Source: Bacillus multifaciens (lineage in GTDB: Bacteria; Bacillota; Bacilli; Bacillales; Bacillaceae_G). From it: a stretch of 64,000 nucleotides of DNA. Location of the stretch: contig NZ_JAVBXD010000002.1 of the NCBI RefSeq assembly GCF_030756675.1, positions 1 through 64,000 of the forward strand, in the 5' to 3' direction. Numbering within the stretch: the first letter of the stretch is position 1; the number at the start of each line of letters is the position of its first letter. The position numbers were made by a program, and so were the translations under genes. The notes under the pieces are model-generated. The model did no database searches and was not told the origin of the DNA. It saw only the letters and a program-made list of their open reading frames with translations. Of the stretch, positions 37,728-46,905 are shown one piece after another.

Positions 37728-38201
37728 ATGTTAAAGAAAAGAAGCAAATTAGGTCGTAAAATGGATGAAATTACAGTAGGGGAAAAATTATCCGTTACAG
37801 AGAAAATAGAAGACAAAGATTTGTTATTATATTTAGGATTAACGAATGATTCGAATCCGTTATATATTCAGCATGATTACGCATCCCAAACTCCGTATGA
37901 GAAACCAATTGTACCAACGATTATGTTAACGGGGATCGTTACAACTGCGATTACAAAATACTTACCTGGCCCAGGAAGTCACGTCGTAAGACAAGAAATC
38001 GAATTTAAAAAGCCTGTATATCACTACGCAACGCTGCAAATTCATTTTGAAGTTGTTTCCGTTTCCCCAGAAGATCATTTAATTGAAATGCAAATGGCTG
38101 CGTACAATGAGCAGGAAGAAGAAGTTATAAAAGGGTTATTAACAGTAGCGCCGCCGCATCATTTAACGACGATATTTGAAAGATCGCTTGATAATTTTTA
38201 A
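37728..38201 (+). CDS. MaoC/hot-dog domain dehydratase-like protein
   Basis: A 157-residue single hot-dog protein. The hydratase motif region reads YLGLTNDSNPLYIQHDYASQ (residues ~38-57), matching the Asp...Asn-Pro-x-H pattern of (R)-specific enoyl hydratases, with His replaced locally (NPLYIQHD). It probably acts on acyl-CoA or acyl-ACP. GGAGGG precedes the ATG. A cre site upstream suggests carbon catabolite control, consistent with fatty acid metabolism. Confidence 0.85.
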   Translation: MLKKRSKLGRKMDEITVGEKLSVTEKIEDKDLLLYLGLTNDSNPLYIQHDYASQTPYEKPIVPTIMLTGIVTTAITKYLPGPGSHVVRQEIEFKKPVYHYATLQIHFEVVSVSPEDHLIEMQMAAYNEQEEEVIKGLLTVAPPHHLTTIFERSLDNF

Positions 38202-38207
38202 TGAAAG

Positions 38208-38245
38208 AAGCTGTCCTAAAAGTAGTGCTTTTGGGACAGCTTTCG
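38208..38245. terminator. Bidirectional terminator (MaoC / YnfA)
   Basis: Arms AAGCTGTCC.AAAAG/CTTTT.GGACAGCTT between convergent genes. Confidence 0.8.
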
Positions 38246-38250
38246 TTTTT

Positions 38251-38574
38251 TTATCCACGCGGCCATAACATAATAAATACGCCAATGATACAAACGGAAG
38301 CTCCAGCCCAGTCGAATAAGTCAGGAGTTTTCTTATCAACCCACAAGCCCCACAGTAAACTCATGACAATAAACACGCCGCCGTAAGCTGCATACACTCT
38401 TCCGAAGCTTGAGAATACTTGGAACGTAGCGATAACGCCATATAAAAATAAAATAACTCCACCAATGATTCCAATTCCAATAGAACTGCCTTCGCGCAGC
38501 CATTTCCAAATGAGGTAACCGCCGCTAATTTCAGCTAAGCCTGCAAGAAAAAAGATAATAAATGCTTTGAACAT
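38251..38574 (-). CDS. UPF0060 (YnfA) family membrane protein
   Basis: A 107-residue small membrane protein with four hydrophobic segments. The family pattern [20 protein letters not shown] (residues 10-29) and [19 protein letters not shown] are clear. UPF0060 is distantly related to small multidrug resistance transporters; substrate unknown. AAAGGAGC precedes the ATG. Terminator shared with the MaoC gene. Confidence 0.92.
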   Translation of the reverse strand: MFKAFIIFFLAGLAEISGGYLIWKWLREGSSIGIGIIGGVILFLYGVIATFQVFSSFGRVYAAYGGVFIVMSLLWGLWVDKKTPDLFDWAGASVCIIGVFIMLWPRG

Positions 38575-38636
38575 AAAAGCTCCTTTCTATTCTATATAAA
38601 TCCAAATTTAAAAAACGTAACTACTCAGTCACTCTA

Positions 38637-38815
38637 TGAAAAACCGATAGAAAAGCATTTTTTTAAGTGGTCGAGAGGGACTGGCTATGTATAGAAACGG
38701 TCAGTGCCTTTTCCTTTTTGTCAGAAAAAGGATTATGATTACTCCGCTAGATGCTCTCTATTTTTGAAAAGAACAGTGGTTTTTATATCGATTTTTAAAC
38801 TTGTATATATAAAAT
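38637..38815. repeat. Dispersed repeat, copy 3, rearranged head-to-head
   Basis: The left part (to ~38725) matches the plus-strand family: TTTTTTTAAGTGG, GAGAGGGACTGGC, ATGTATAGAAACGGTCAGTGCC. The right part (38751-38815) matches the same left end in inverted orientation: AGATGCTCTC, then GTGGTTTTTATATCG, then ACTTGTATATATA. So two partial copies face each other, making a large imperfect palindrome upstream of phoP. It accounts for most of the 38575-39015 gap. Confidence 0.6.
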
Positions 38816-39015
38816 GTATGTTCATGTTTTCTTGTATAAGGGTAACATAAAGTGAAACAGCGGTCAGTAGGAGACAGCTTATAAAATGCGGGGGAAAGTC
38901 ACGTTTTTCACAGCACAATTGTATTGAGAGGGGATTTGTTTTCTAGTATGATGGAAATATCGGGGAAGGATAGTAGGATGAGGAAGGTTTAGAGCCTATA
39001 ACTTGGAGGAATAGA

Positions 39016-39732
39016 ATGAGCAATCGAATTTTGGTCGTAGACGATGAGGAGTTTATTTTAACTTTAATTGAATTTAATCTGCAGCAAGCAGGGTTTGAGG
39101 TCATAACAGCGATGGATGGGGAAACAGCGCTGCATAAGGCGCAGACAGAACGCCCAGATCTCATTATATTAGATTTAATGCTTCCAAAGATGGATGGTAT
39201 GGAGGTTTGTAAAGAATTGCGTCTAGGGCGTATAATGACCCCTATTTTAATGTTAACTGCAAAAGACGATGAATTTGATAAAGTATTAGGTCTTGAGCTT
39301 GGGGCGGATGATTACATGACAAAGCCGTTTAGTCCAAGAGAAGTAGTTGCGCGTGTAAAAGCGATTTTGCGCCGTACGAAAATTAATGATGAACAAGCTC
39401 AGGAAGTAGAAGATGAAAATCGCATTATCATTGCTGAATTAAGAATTTTACCAGAATTTTATGAAGCGTATTTTAAAGGGGACAAGTTAGAACTTACACC
39501 AAAAGAATTTGAATTACTTGTATATTTAGCGAAACATAAAGGCCGTGTGTTAACGCGTGATCAGCTATTAAGTGCAGTGTGGAATTATGATTTTGCTGGT
39601 GATACACGTATTGTTGATGTTCATATTAGTCACTTGCGAGATAAAATCGAAAAAAACACAAAAAAACCAACTTATATTAAAACAATCCGCGGATTAGGTT
39701 ATAAATTGGAGGAGCCAAAGGGGGATGAATAA
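39016..39732 (+). CDS. phoP: Response regulator PhoP
   Basis: A 238-residue OmpR-class response regulator. The receiver domain (1-118) has the acidic pair DDEE (residues 9-12), the phospho-acceptor Asp in LILDLMLPKMDG (~53) and the conserved Lys in MTKPFSP. The winged-helix domain (~135-232) has RGLGYKLEE at its end. Its place after mdh and before a matching kinase is that of PhoP, the regulator of phosphate starvation. GGAGGAA RBS; overlaps phoR by 8 bp. Confidence 0.95.
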   Translation: MSNRILVVDDEEFILTLIEFNLQQAGFEVITAMDGETALHKAQTERPDLIILDLMLPKMDGMEVCKELRLGRIMTPILMLTAKDDEFDKVLGLELGADDYMTKPFSPREVVARVKAILRRTKINDEQAQEVEDENRIIIAELRILPEFYEAYFKGDKLELTPKEFELLVYLAKHKGRVLTRDQLLSAVWNYDFAGDTRIVDVHISHLRDKIEKNTKKPTYIKTIRGLGYKLEEPKGDE

Positions 39733-41485
39733 ATTTCGCTCAAGGCTTCTCCTTACGTTTATTTCTCTCATTGTACTTATTGTTGTTGGAACAGGGATAT
39801 TGATTGAAAAAGTATTTGAAGGATTTTATGTCGATCATGTCCATGAGAGAATTGAGAAAGAAACAATGTATATTGCTTCTATCGTTGAGGCGGAAGGAAT
39901 TGATCATGTTCTAAAGAACCCAAATGTATTTTCGAAATTAGAAGAGCATTTCGGTTTATACGTAACGTTTCTAGATGAACAAAAACAATTTCAATATAAT
40001 ACTCTAAAAGAGCAGACGGTGTTACAGAAAGAAGTGATGGGAGAACTTCTTCCTGAAGCAAAAAAACAAACGCATACAGTTGTGATGAAGGAAACAAAGG
40101 ATAAATATCCTTATTATTATGTGACTTTTATTCAAGATGCACAGGGGAAGAAAGGGTATCTCATTATTAACGCTTCTATAGAATCTTTGAAAACTGTACA
40201 TCCGAAAATGTGGGGCTTGTTAATTGTTGGCTTTATTAGTTCTTGTCTCGTTGTTATATTTCTTGGGATGAAAATTACGGCACATTACATTCGGCCGATT
40301 GAGTCTGTTACAAAAGTAGCGATTGAATTGGCGAAAGGGAACTATAAAGCGCGTGCTTATGAAAATCATTCAGATGAGACGGGAATGCTTAGTAAAGCAA
40401 TGAATGTTTTAGCGCGCAATTTACAAGAGATGACATTAGAGCAAGAAATGCAGCAAGATCGGTTGCATACGCTTATTGAAAATATGGGAAGCGGTATGAT
40501 TTTAATTGATAGCCGTGGTTATATTAGTCTTGTTAACCGCTCTTATAAAGAGATTTTTCATGTAACAGATGAAGAGTATTTGCAGCGTTTATATTATCAA
40601 GCGTTTATACATAAAGAAATTGTTGAACTCGTGGAAGAAATTTTTATGACAGAAGTTAAAGTACGAAAACAAATGTTATTGCCTCTTGAAATTGAAAGAA
40701 AACACTTTGAAGTGTACGGTGCTCCTATTATTGGAACGAACCATGAATGGAAAGGAATTGTCCTTGTTTTTCATGATATTACCGAGCTTAAGAAGCTTGA
40801 GCAAATGCGTAAAGATTTCTTGGCGAATGTTTCGCATGAACTGAAAACACCAATTACTTCTATTAAAGGATTTTCAGAAACATTACTTGACGGAGCGATG
40901 GAAAACCAGCAGTTTCGTGAGCACTTCTTACATATTATCTTGAAAGAAAGCGACCGAATGCAAGCGTTAATTGAAGACTTACTTGATTTATCGAAAATTG
41001 AGCAACAAGGGTTTCAATTAAATATAGGCGTTGTCGACTTAAAAGAGCTACTAGAAGAGGTTGGGATGATATTAAATAATAAAGCTGCCGATAAAGACGT
41101 TTGTTTGCATGTTGATGCAAATGAACATGTATCTGTCATAGGAGATGCAGTGCGGTTAAAACAAGTTTTTATTAATTTAATGAATAACGCAATTTTATAT
41201 ACACCAACTGGGGGAACTGTTTCTGTTCAGTTTTCTCATGATAGCGAAAACGTATATATAAAAGTGTCAGATACAGGTATTGGAATAGAAAAAGAAGAGA
41301 TTCCTCGTATTTTTGAACGTTTTTACCGCGTTGATAAAGCACGCAGTCGTAATACGGGTGGCACAGGACTTGGATTATCTATTGTGAAACATTTAGTTGA
41401 AGCGCACCATGGGATGATTACTGTAGAAAGTAAGATTGGGGTTGGAACGACATTTATTGTTACTCTTCAAAAGTACAATAAATAG
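39725..41485 (+). CDS. phoR: Sensor histidine kinase PhoR
   Basis: A 586-residue membrane kinase, partner of PhoP. Two transmembrane segments (~9-29 and ~162-184) flank an extracytoplasmic PAS-like domain. HAMP (~185-240), a PAS domain (~250-355), the H-box NVSHELKTPITSIKGF (~369, phospho-His) and the ATPase domain with GGTGLGLSIVKHL (~545) follow. Start is ATG inside the end of phoP, with GGGGG upstream. Full length, no missing motif. Confidence 0.96.
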   Translation: MNKFRSRLLLTFISLIVLIVVGTGILIEKVFEGFYVDHVHERIEKETMYIASIVEAEGIDHVLKNPNVFSKLEEHFGLYVTFLDEQKQFQYNTLKEQTVLQKEVMGELLPEAKKQTHTVVMKETKDKYPYYYVTFIQDAQGKKGYLIINASIESLKTVHPKMWGLLIVGFISSCLVVIFLGMKITAHYIRPIESVTKVAIELAKGNYKARAYENHSDETGMLSKAMNVLARNLQEMTLEQEMQQDRLHTLIENMGSGMILIDSRGYISLVNRSYKEIFHVTDEEYLQRLYYQAFIHKEIVELVEEIFMTEVKVRKQMLLPLEIERKHFEVYGAPIIGTNHEWKGIVLVFHDITELKKLEQMRKDFLANVSHELKTPITSIKGFSETLLDGAMENQQFREHFLHIILKESDRMQALIEDLLDLSKIEQQGFQLNIGVVDLKELLEEVGMILNNKAADKDVCLHVDANEHVSVIGDAVRLKQVFINLMNNAILYTPTGGTVSVQFSHDSENVYIKVSDTGIGIEKEEIPRIFERFYRVDKARSRNTGGTGLGLSIVKHLVEAHHGMITVESKIGVGTTFIVTLQKYNK

Positions 41486-41669
41486 ACATTTACATTATAT
41501 TAACAATAGCTTCATTTTATATTAATAAAGCTCTGTTACTATAATACATGAAAACCCCTTCATCCAAGGAGTAGTTTTGGACGAGGATAAGGAAGCTTAT
41601 TCTCGTCACTTCCCTTTTAAATGACAAAACAGTTTCCGCTTATTGTATTGAATATAGTTATAAAGAAAG

Positions 41670-41735
41670 CCGTTGTTTTTCTTCTCTCTTTGAGTCGTGG
41701 TAATATAGAGAGAAGAAAAGGAACGGTTTTTCTAT
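41670..41735 (+). terminator. Long hairpin between phoR and polA
   Basis: Arms CCGTT.TTTTCTTCTCTCT and AGAGAGAAGAAAA.GAACGG with a ~17-nt loop, followed by TTTTTCT. It lies only 46 bp before polA, so besides ending phoPR it may attenuate polA. Confidence 0.7.
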
Positions 41736-41780
41736 TGCATTGAGAAATCGTTTAAATTTTTTATGGGGAGGTTGTTTCAT

Positions 41781-44414
41781 TTGGAAAAGAAAGTTGTTTT
41801 AGTTGATGGAAATAACATTGCGTATCGCGCGTTCTTTGCGTTGCCGCTTTTAAATAACGATAAAGGTATACATACAAATGCCATTTATGGTTTCACGATG
41901 ATGCTAATGAGAATTTTAGAAGAAGAAAAACCAACGCATATGCTCGTTGCGTTTGATGCGGGGAAAACAACGTTTCGTCATAAAACATTTAGTGAGTATA
42001 AAGGCGGCCGCCAAAAAACGCCACCAGAATTATCAGAGCAGTTTCCATTCATTCGTGAATTGTTAGATGCATTTCATGTGCCTCGCTACGAATTAGAGAA
42101 CTACGAAGCGGATGACATTATGGGAACAGTGGCGAAAGAAGCGAGTGAGCAAGGTATTGAAGTAAAAGTGATTTCAGGAGATAAAGATTTGCTTCAACTC
42201 GTTTCAGATAATACGCGCGTTTGTATTCCGCGTAAAGGAATTACAGAAGTAGATGAGTATACGAAAGAAACGTTATTTGAAAAATACAGCTTATCGCCAA
42301 AGCAAATTATTGATATGAAAGGGTTAATGGGAGATCAATCAGATAATATCCCAGGTGTCCCTGGTGTTGGCGAGAAGACAGCTATTAAATTGTTAACACA
42401 ATTTGAAACAGTAGAGGCTGTATATGAAAACTTAGACAAAGTGAGCGGCAAGAAATTAAAAGAGAAGCTTGAAGAGAATAAAGAACAAGCATTGATGAGT
42501 AAAGAGTTAGCAACAATTATTACCGACGCACCAGTTACAATTCATATAGAAGATATTGCTTATAGCGGATATGAAAATAGCGATGTAATCCCGATGTTCG
42601 AGAACTTAGGGTTCCATTCTCTTTTAACGAAGTTAGGCGCACCAGTTGTAGAAACACCTGCCGCTGAGCTAGATGATATTTCATTTGAAATTGTAGAAGA
42701 AGTAACTGAGGAAATGCTGCAGCAGGATAGCGCAATCATTGTAGAAGTACAAGAAGATAACTATCACGAAGCGGATATTCAAGGGTTTGGTATTCAAAAC
42801 GAAAATGGATGTTACTTTGTCAAGGCTGATATTGCGCTTTCATCACAAGCGTTTACGGACTGGTTAGCGGATCCGGAAATGAAGAAGTATACATTTGACG
42901 CAAAGCGTGCAATTGTTTCGTTAAAGTGGAAAGGCTATGAAATAAAGGGAATTGATTTTGATTTATTAATTGCAGCATATTTACTTGACCCAGCAGAGAC
43001 AGATAAAGATTTCCGTGCTGTTGCGAAAATGAAAGATATGCATGCTGTGCAATCAGATGAAGAAGTGTACGGAAAAGGTGCAAAACGTGCTGTACCAGAG
43101 CAGGAAGTTGTCGCGGAACACGTAGCACGAAAAGTACATGTGTTATATGATGTACAGCAATCGTTTGCTGAAGAATTGAAAAATAATGAGCAGTACGAAT
43201 TATTTACTGAGCTGGAAATGCCGCTTTGTCGCGTATTAGCAGATATGGAATGTAAGGGCGTTGCAGTTGATACGAATCGTCTCCGCGCGATGGGGGATGA
43301 ATTGGCTACACAGCTTAAGGAAATGGAAAAAGAAATTTATGAGCTGGCAGGAACAGAATTCAATATTAACTCGCCGAAGCAGCTTGGTGTCATCTTATTT
43401 GAAACGTTAAACTTACCGGCTATTAAGAAGACAAAAACAGGTTATTCTACATCGGCTGATGTGTTAGAAAAATTAATGGAGCACCATGAAATTATTCCGA
43501 AAATCTTGCATTATCGCCAGTTAGGGAAATTAAATTCTACGTACATCGAAGGATTATTAAAAGTTGTGTATACAGACTCATCTAAAATTCATACGCGTTT
43601 TAACCAAGTGTTAACGCAAACAGGGCGTTTAAGCTCAACGGAACCTAACTTACAAAACATCCCGATTCGTTTAGAAGAAGGTAGAAAAATACGTCAAGCG
43701 TTTATTCCGTCAGAAAAAGATTGGGTCATGTTTGCTGCAGATTATTCTCAAATCGAATTACGTGTATTAGCCCATATTTCGAAAGATAACGGTTTAATTG
43801 AAGCATTCCAACATGATATGGATATTCATACAAAAACGGCGATGGATGTGTTTGGTGTTGAAAAGGATGATGTAACCTCTAATATGAGACGTCAAGCGAA
43901 AGCGGTAAACTTCGGAATTGTATATGGAATTAGTGACTACGGTTTATCACAAAACCTAGGTATTACGCGAAAAGCAGCAGCTGATTTCATTCAAAAGTAT
44001 TTAGAGAGTTTTCCGGGAGTAAAAGAATATATGAGTGATATTGTGCAAGAGGCGAAACAAAAAGGCTATGTAACTACATTGCTCAATCGTCGTCGTTACA
44101 TTCCAGAAATTACGAGCCGTAATTTTAATGTGCGCGGCTTTGCAGAACGGACTGCGATGAATACACCGATTCAAGGAAGTGCTGCTGATATTATTAAAAA
44201 AGCAATGATTATTATGGCGGATCGATTAGAAGAAGAAGGATTACAAGCACGTCTTCTTCTGCAAGTGCACGATGAACTTATTTTTGAAGTGCCGCAAGAA
44301 GAGGTAGAGAAGTTAGAAAAGCTTGTACCGGAAGTTATGGAGCATGCGATTGAGCTTTCCGTTCCATTAAAGGTTGATTATTCATACGGTCCAACGTGGT
44401 ATGACGCAAAGTAA
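41781..44414 (+). CDS. polA: DNA polymerase I
   Basis: An 877-residue repair and Okazaki-maturation polymerase. The 5'-3' exonuclease (1-~290) has LVDGNNIAYRAFFALP and YEADDIMGT. The central 3'-5' exonuclease-like domain (~300-470) lacks the DxE motif (the region reads IVEVQEDN), so proofreading is lost, as in other Bacillus. The polymerase part has DYSQIELRVLAH (~655), RRQAKAVNFGIVYG and LLQVHDELIFEVP (~825). TTG start after GGGGAGG; an in-frame ATG 18 bp upstream is less likely. Confidence 0.97.
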   Translation: MEKKVVLVDGNNIAYRAFFALPLLNNDKGIHTNAIYGFTMMLMRILEEEKPTHMLVAFDAGKTTFRHKTFSEYKGGRQKTPPELSEQFPFIRELLDAFHVPRYELENYEADDIMGTVAKEASEQGIEVKVISGDKDLLQLVSDNTRVCIPRKGITEVDEYTKETLFEKYSLSPKQIIDMKGLMGDQSDNIPGVPGVGEKTAIKLLTQFETVEAVYENLDKVSGKKLKEKLEENKEQALMSKELATIITDAPVTIHIEDIAYSGYENSDVIPMFENLGFHSLLTKLGAPVVETPAAELDDISFEIVEEVTEEMLQQDSAIIVEVQEDNYHEADIQGFGIQNENGCYFVKADIALSSQAFTDWLADPEMKKYTFDAKRAIVSLKWKGYEIKGIDFDLLIAAYLLDPAETDKDFRAVAKMKDMHAVQSDEEVYGKGAKRAVPEQEVVAEHVARKVHVLYDVQQSFAEELKNNEQYELFTELEMPLCRVLADMECKGVAVDTNRLRAMGDELATQLKEMEKEIYELAGTEFNINSPKQLGVILFETLNLPAIKKTKTGYSTSADVLEKLMEHHEIIPKILHYRQLGKLNSTYIEGLLKVVYTDSSKIHTRFNQVLTQTGRLSSTEPNLQNIPIRLEEGRKIRQAFIPSEKDWVMFAADYSQIELRVLAHISKDNGLIEAFQHDMDIHTKTAMDVFGVEKDDVTSNMRRQAKAVNFGIVYGISDYGLSQNLGITRKAAADFIQKYLESFPGVKEYMSDIVQEAKQKGYVTTLLNRRRYIPEITSRNFNVRGFAERTAMNTPIQGSAADIIKKAMIIMADRLEEEGLQARLLLQVHDELIFEVPQEEVEKLEKLVPEVMEHAIELSVPLKVDYSYGPTWYDAK

Positions 44415-44426
44415 GGAAGTGATAGT

Positions 44427-45257
44427 ATGCCAGAATTACCAGAGGTAGAAAATGTAAGGCGAACGTTAGAAGGGCTCGTCAAAGGAAAGACAATCGAAGA
44501 AGTGATTGTCACATACCCCAACTTGGTGAAAGAGCCAGATGACGCCGAACTTTTTAAAGAAATGCTGCGCGGCGAAACGATTGAAGAGATTAGACGCCGC
44601 GGCAAGTTTCTTCTTATATATGTAACCCGTTACGTCATTGTGTCCCATTTGCGAATGGAAGGGAAGTATATGCAAAGCGAAAGTGATGATCCGGTTGATA
44701 AGCACACGCACGTTCGTTTTCGTTTTACAGACGGTACAGAACTTCGTTACAAAGATGTACGGAAATTTGGTACGATGCACCTATTTAAAAAGGGTACAGA
44801 GTTTACAGTTATGCCACTTGCGGATTTAGGGCCGGAGCCTTTTTCAACTGAGCTAACATCTATGTATTTACAAGAAAAATTGCAAAAAACTGCTCGGAAA
44901 GTAAAGGTTGCCTTACTGGATCAACGTATTTTAGTGGGCCTTGGTAATATATATGTAGATGAAGTTTTATTTCGTTCACGTATTCACCCAGAGCGAGAAG
45001 CGTCTTCTTTAACAAATGAAGAATTTGAAACGTTGTATAAAGAGATTGTTGCAACATTATCGGAAGCGGTAGAACGCGGTGGAAGTACGATTCGTACGTA
45101 TGTAAATTCACAAGGAAAGATTGGTTCATTTCAAGAGCGTCTTTATGTATACGGAAGAAAAGGTGAGCCATGTGTAACATGCGGCACTTTGCTTGAAAAA
45201 ACAGTTGTCGGCGGGCGTGGTACACATTATTGTCCGGCTTGTCAGCCGAAAAGTTAA
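44427..45257 (+). CDS. mutM: Formamidopyrimidine-DNA glycosylase
   Basis: A 276-residue base-excision repair enzyme removing 8-oxoguanine and formamidopyrimidines. The N-terminal PELPEVENVRRTL provides the catalytic proline and Glu. The helix-two-turn-helix contains LLDQRILVGLGNIYVDE, and the zinc finger uses C249, C252, C269 and C272. It lies 12 bp after polA with GGAAGTG upstream; the pair is one operon for DNA repair. Confidence 0.97.
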   Translation: MPELPEVENVRRTLEGLVKGKTIEEVIVTYPNLVKEPDDAELFKEMLRGETIEEIRRRGKFLLIYVTRYVIVSHLRMEGKYMQSESDDPVDKHTHVRFRFTDGTELRYKDVRKFGTMHLFKKGTEFTVMPLADLGPEPFSTELTSMYLQEKLQKTARKVKVALLDQRILVGLGNIYVDEVLFRSRIHPEREASSLTNEEFETLYKEIVATLSEAVERGGSTIRTYVNSQGKIGSFQERLYVYGRKGEPCVTCGTLLEKTVVGGRGTHYCPACQPKS

Positions 45258-45301
45258 ACAAATGAAACAGCGGTAAAAAGAGTTATTGACAGCAATATCA
45301 C

Positions 45302-45440
45302 TTTATCCCGCTATTCTGAGCGAGCCGCTTCCGCTTTTCTAAAGAAGATAGGTGGGGGCTAACTGTCCATAAAAGCCCGATTGGGCGGGCTTTCCATCAG
45401 TGATGGATGAAAAAAACTACTGATGGAAGTTTCAATTTAT
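45302..45440 (+). repeat. bcr1-type repeat, internally deleted hybrid
   Basis: Perfect TTTAT motifs flank it (45302-45306 and 45436-45440). The left end is CCCGCTATTC; it then jumps into GAGCGAGCCGCTTCCGCTTTT, the tail of the 123-bp unit seen at 20374-20616, and continues with GAAGATAGGTGGG and CCCGATTGGGCGGG. It ends with a CATCAGTGATGG/TACTGATGGA region. It is therefore the product of deletion inside a composite bcr1 like the one at 20317-20686. Confidence 0.75.
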
Positions 45441-45512
45441 TTTTCACAATAACATCGGATAGGCTCTTGTCATATATATAAGCAAAGCTATATATAGGGA
45501 AGGAGCTTATTG

Positions 45513-46145
45513 ATGTATCATTATTTCTCTCTTATTTTATTGGCTTTTACGTTAAGTTTAGATAGCTGTAGTGTAGGGCTGACGTACGGGCTCCGGAATG
45601 TTCGTATTCCACTGAAATCAATTATTGTAATTGGGATTTGTTCAGCTGTTGTGATGATACTTTCAATGGGAATCGGACATATGATTGCTCAAATTTTTTC
45701 ACCGGTGCTGGCAAAAAGAATTGGAGGGTTCGTTCTTGTAGCAATTGGTGCGTGGGTTTTGTATCAATTTTTTCAAAGTGATAAAAAAGAGGATACGCTG
45801 CAAGAAGAAAAAGTATGGAACTTAGAAATTGCTTCTCTCGGTCTTGTTATTCAAATTTTACGAAAACCGACTGTTGCTGATTTTGATAAGTCTGGGATCA
45901 TTTCTGGAATAGAAGCGCTTCTCCTTGGAATGGCACTTTCATTAGATTCATTTGGAGCTGGGATTGGTGCATCTTTACTTGGATATTCCCCGTTCATGAT
46001 GGCAGGATTAGTTGCAGTAATGAGCTCGTTATTTTTGTTCAGCGGAATGAAAGTAGGGACCGTATTATCAAATATGCGATGGTTACAAAAATTCACGTTT
46101 TTACCGGGTGTATTACTTATTATTATTGGAATTTGGAAAATGTAA
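45513..46145 (+). CDS. ytaF: Sporulation membrane protein YtaF
   Basis: A 210-residue membrane protein with six hydrophobic segments arranged as two similar halves. Each half carries a motif of the type LSLDSxxxG (FTLSLDSCSVGLTYGLR at the N terminus, ALSLDSFGAGIGASLLG after residue 140). This fits the MntP/YtaF superfamily of small-cation exporters. YtaF is linked to sporulation; substrate unknown. GGAAGGAGC precedes the ATG at 45513. Confidence 0.9.
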   Translation: MYHYFSLILLAFTLSLDSCSVGLTYGLRNVRIPLKSIIVIGICSAVVMILSMGIGHMIAQIFSPVLAKRIGGFVLVAIGAWVLYQFFQSDKKEDTLQEEKVWNLEIASLGLVIQILRKPTVADFDKSGIISGIEALLLGMALSLDSFGAGIGASLLGYSPFMMAGLVAVMSSLFLFSGMKVGTVLSNMRWLQKFTFLPGVLLIIIGIWKM

Positions 46146-46146
46146 G

Positions 46147-46176
46147 AGACGTGAAACGATTGTTTCACGTCTTTTA
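46147..46176 (+). terminator. ytaF terminator
   Basis: Arms AGACGTGAAAC/GTTTCACGTCT with a GATT loop then TTT; it lies only 20 bp before coaE and may allow read-through. Confidence 0.75.
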
Positions 46177-46193
46177 TTATAAGGAGGATTATG

Positions 46194-46796
46194 ATGACAG
46201 TTGTAATTGGATTAACAGGCGGCATTGCTAGTGGAAAAAGTACGGTATCAAAAATGTTTCAAGGTTTTCACATTCCGGTCATTGATGCAGATATTATTGC
46301 AAGGGAAGTAGTGGAGCCTGGTAAGGAAGCATATAACGAAATTGTAAAAGCATTTGGAAAAGAAGTGCTTGAGGAAAATGGAGAGTTAAATCGCCCGAAA
46401 CTTGGCAGCATTGTATTCCATAATGAAGACAAACGGTTGCTGTTAAATGGTATTGTGCACCCAGCTGTCCGAAAGGAAATGAATGCACAAAAGGATAGAT
46501 ACATAAGAGGAAATGCGCAAGCGGTTGTGCTCGATATTCCACTCTTATTTGAGAGTAAATTAATAAGCCTTGTCGATCAAATTTTACTCGTTTATGTGGA
46601 CGGTGAAACGCAAATGACAAGGTTAATGGAACGCAATCATTTTACAGAAGAAGAGGCAAAGGCACGAATTGCTTCGCAAATGCCGCTAGAAGAGAAAATA
46701 GCATTAGCAGACAAAGTGATTAATAATAATGGCACAATAGAAGAGACGAAAGCACAATTAAGTAGTATTTTAAAGGAATGGAACATTAATAAATAA
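46194..46796 (+). CDS. coaE: Dephospho-CoA kinase
   Basis: A 200-residue enzyme that phosphorylates dephospho-CoA, the last step of coenzyme A synthesis. The P-loop [12 protein letters not shown] is at residues 6-17; [10 protein letters not shown] (~33-42) and LDIPLLFES (~105) are typical. Of two adjacent ATG codons the second has better spacing from AAGGAGG. Confidence 0.96.
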   Translation: MTVVIGLTGGIASGKSTVSKMFQGFHIPVIDADIIAREVVEPGKEAYNEIVKAFGKEVLEENGELNRPKLGSIVFHNEDKRLLLNGIVHPAVRKEMNAQKDRYIRGNAQAVVLDIPLLFESKLISLVDQILLVYVDGETQMTRLMERNHFTEEEAKARIASQMPLEEKIALADKVINNNGTIEETKAQLSSILKEWNINK

Positions 46797-46841
46797 AAAA
46801 ATTTGAAAATGATGAAATTGTTTAGTGACATATCTTCTTTT

Positions 46842-46882
46842 TGTGTTATACTATTATTGGGATTTGAGATAAATAGTATAAC
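46842..46882 (+). promoter_or_regulatory. gapB promoter with CcpN-type inverted repeat
   Basis: TGTGTTATACTA (46842-46853) fits the CcpN pattern TRTGHYATAYTW. An inverted partner AATAGTATAAC (46872-46882) pairs perfectly with GTTATACTATT. The first site overlaps a TATACT -10 box. CcpN represses gapB and pckA during glycolysis in B. subtilis, so the same control is likely here. Confidence 0.65.
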
Positions 46883-46905
46883 GCAATCAAGGGGGATAAC
46901 ATATT

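Noticed and set aside
41781-44414. Damaged proofreading domain in PolA as a novelty
   Set aside because: Loss of the 3'-5' exonuclease residues is normal in Bacillus PolA.
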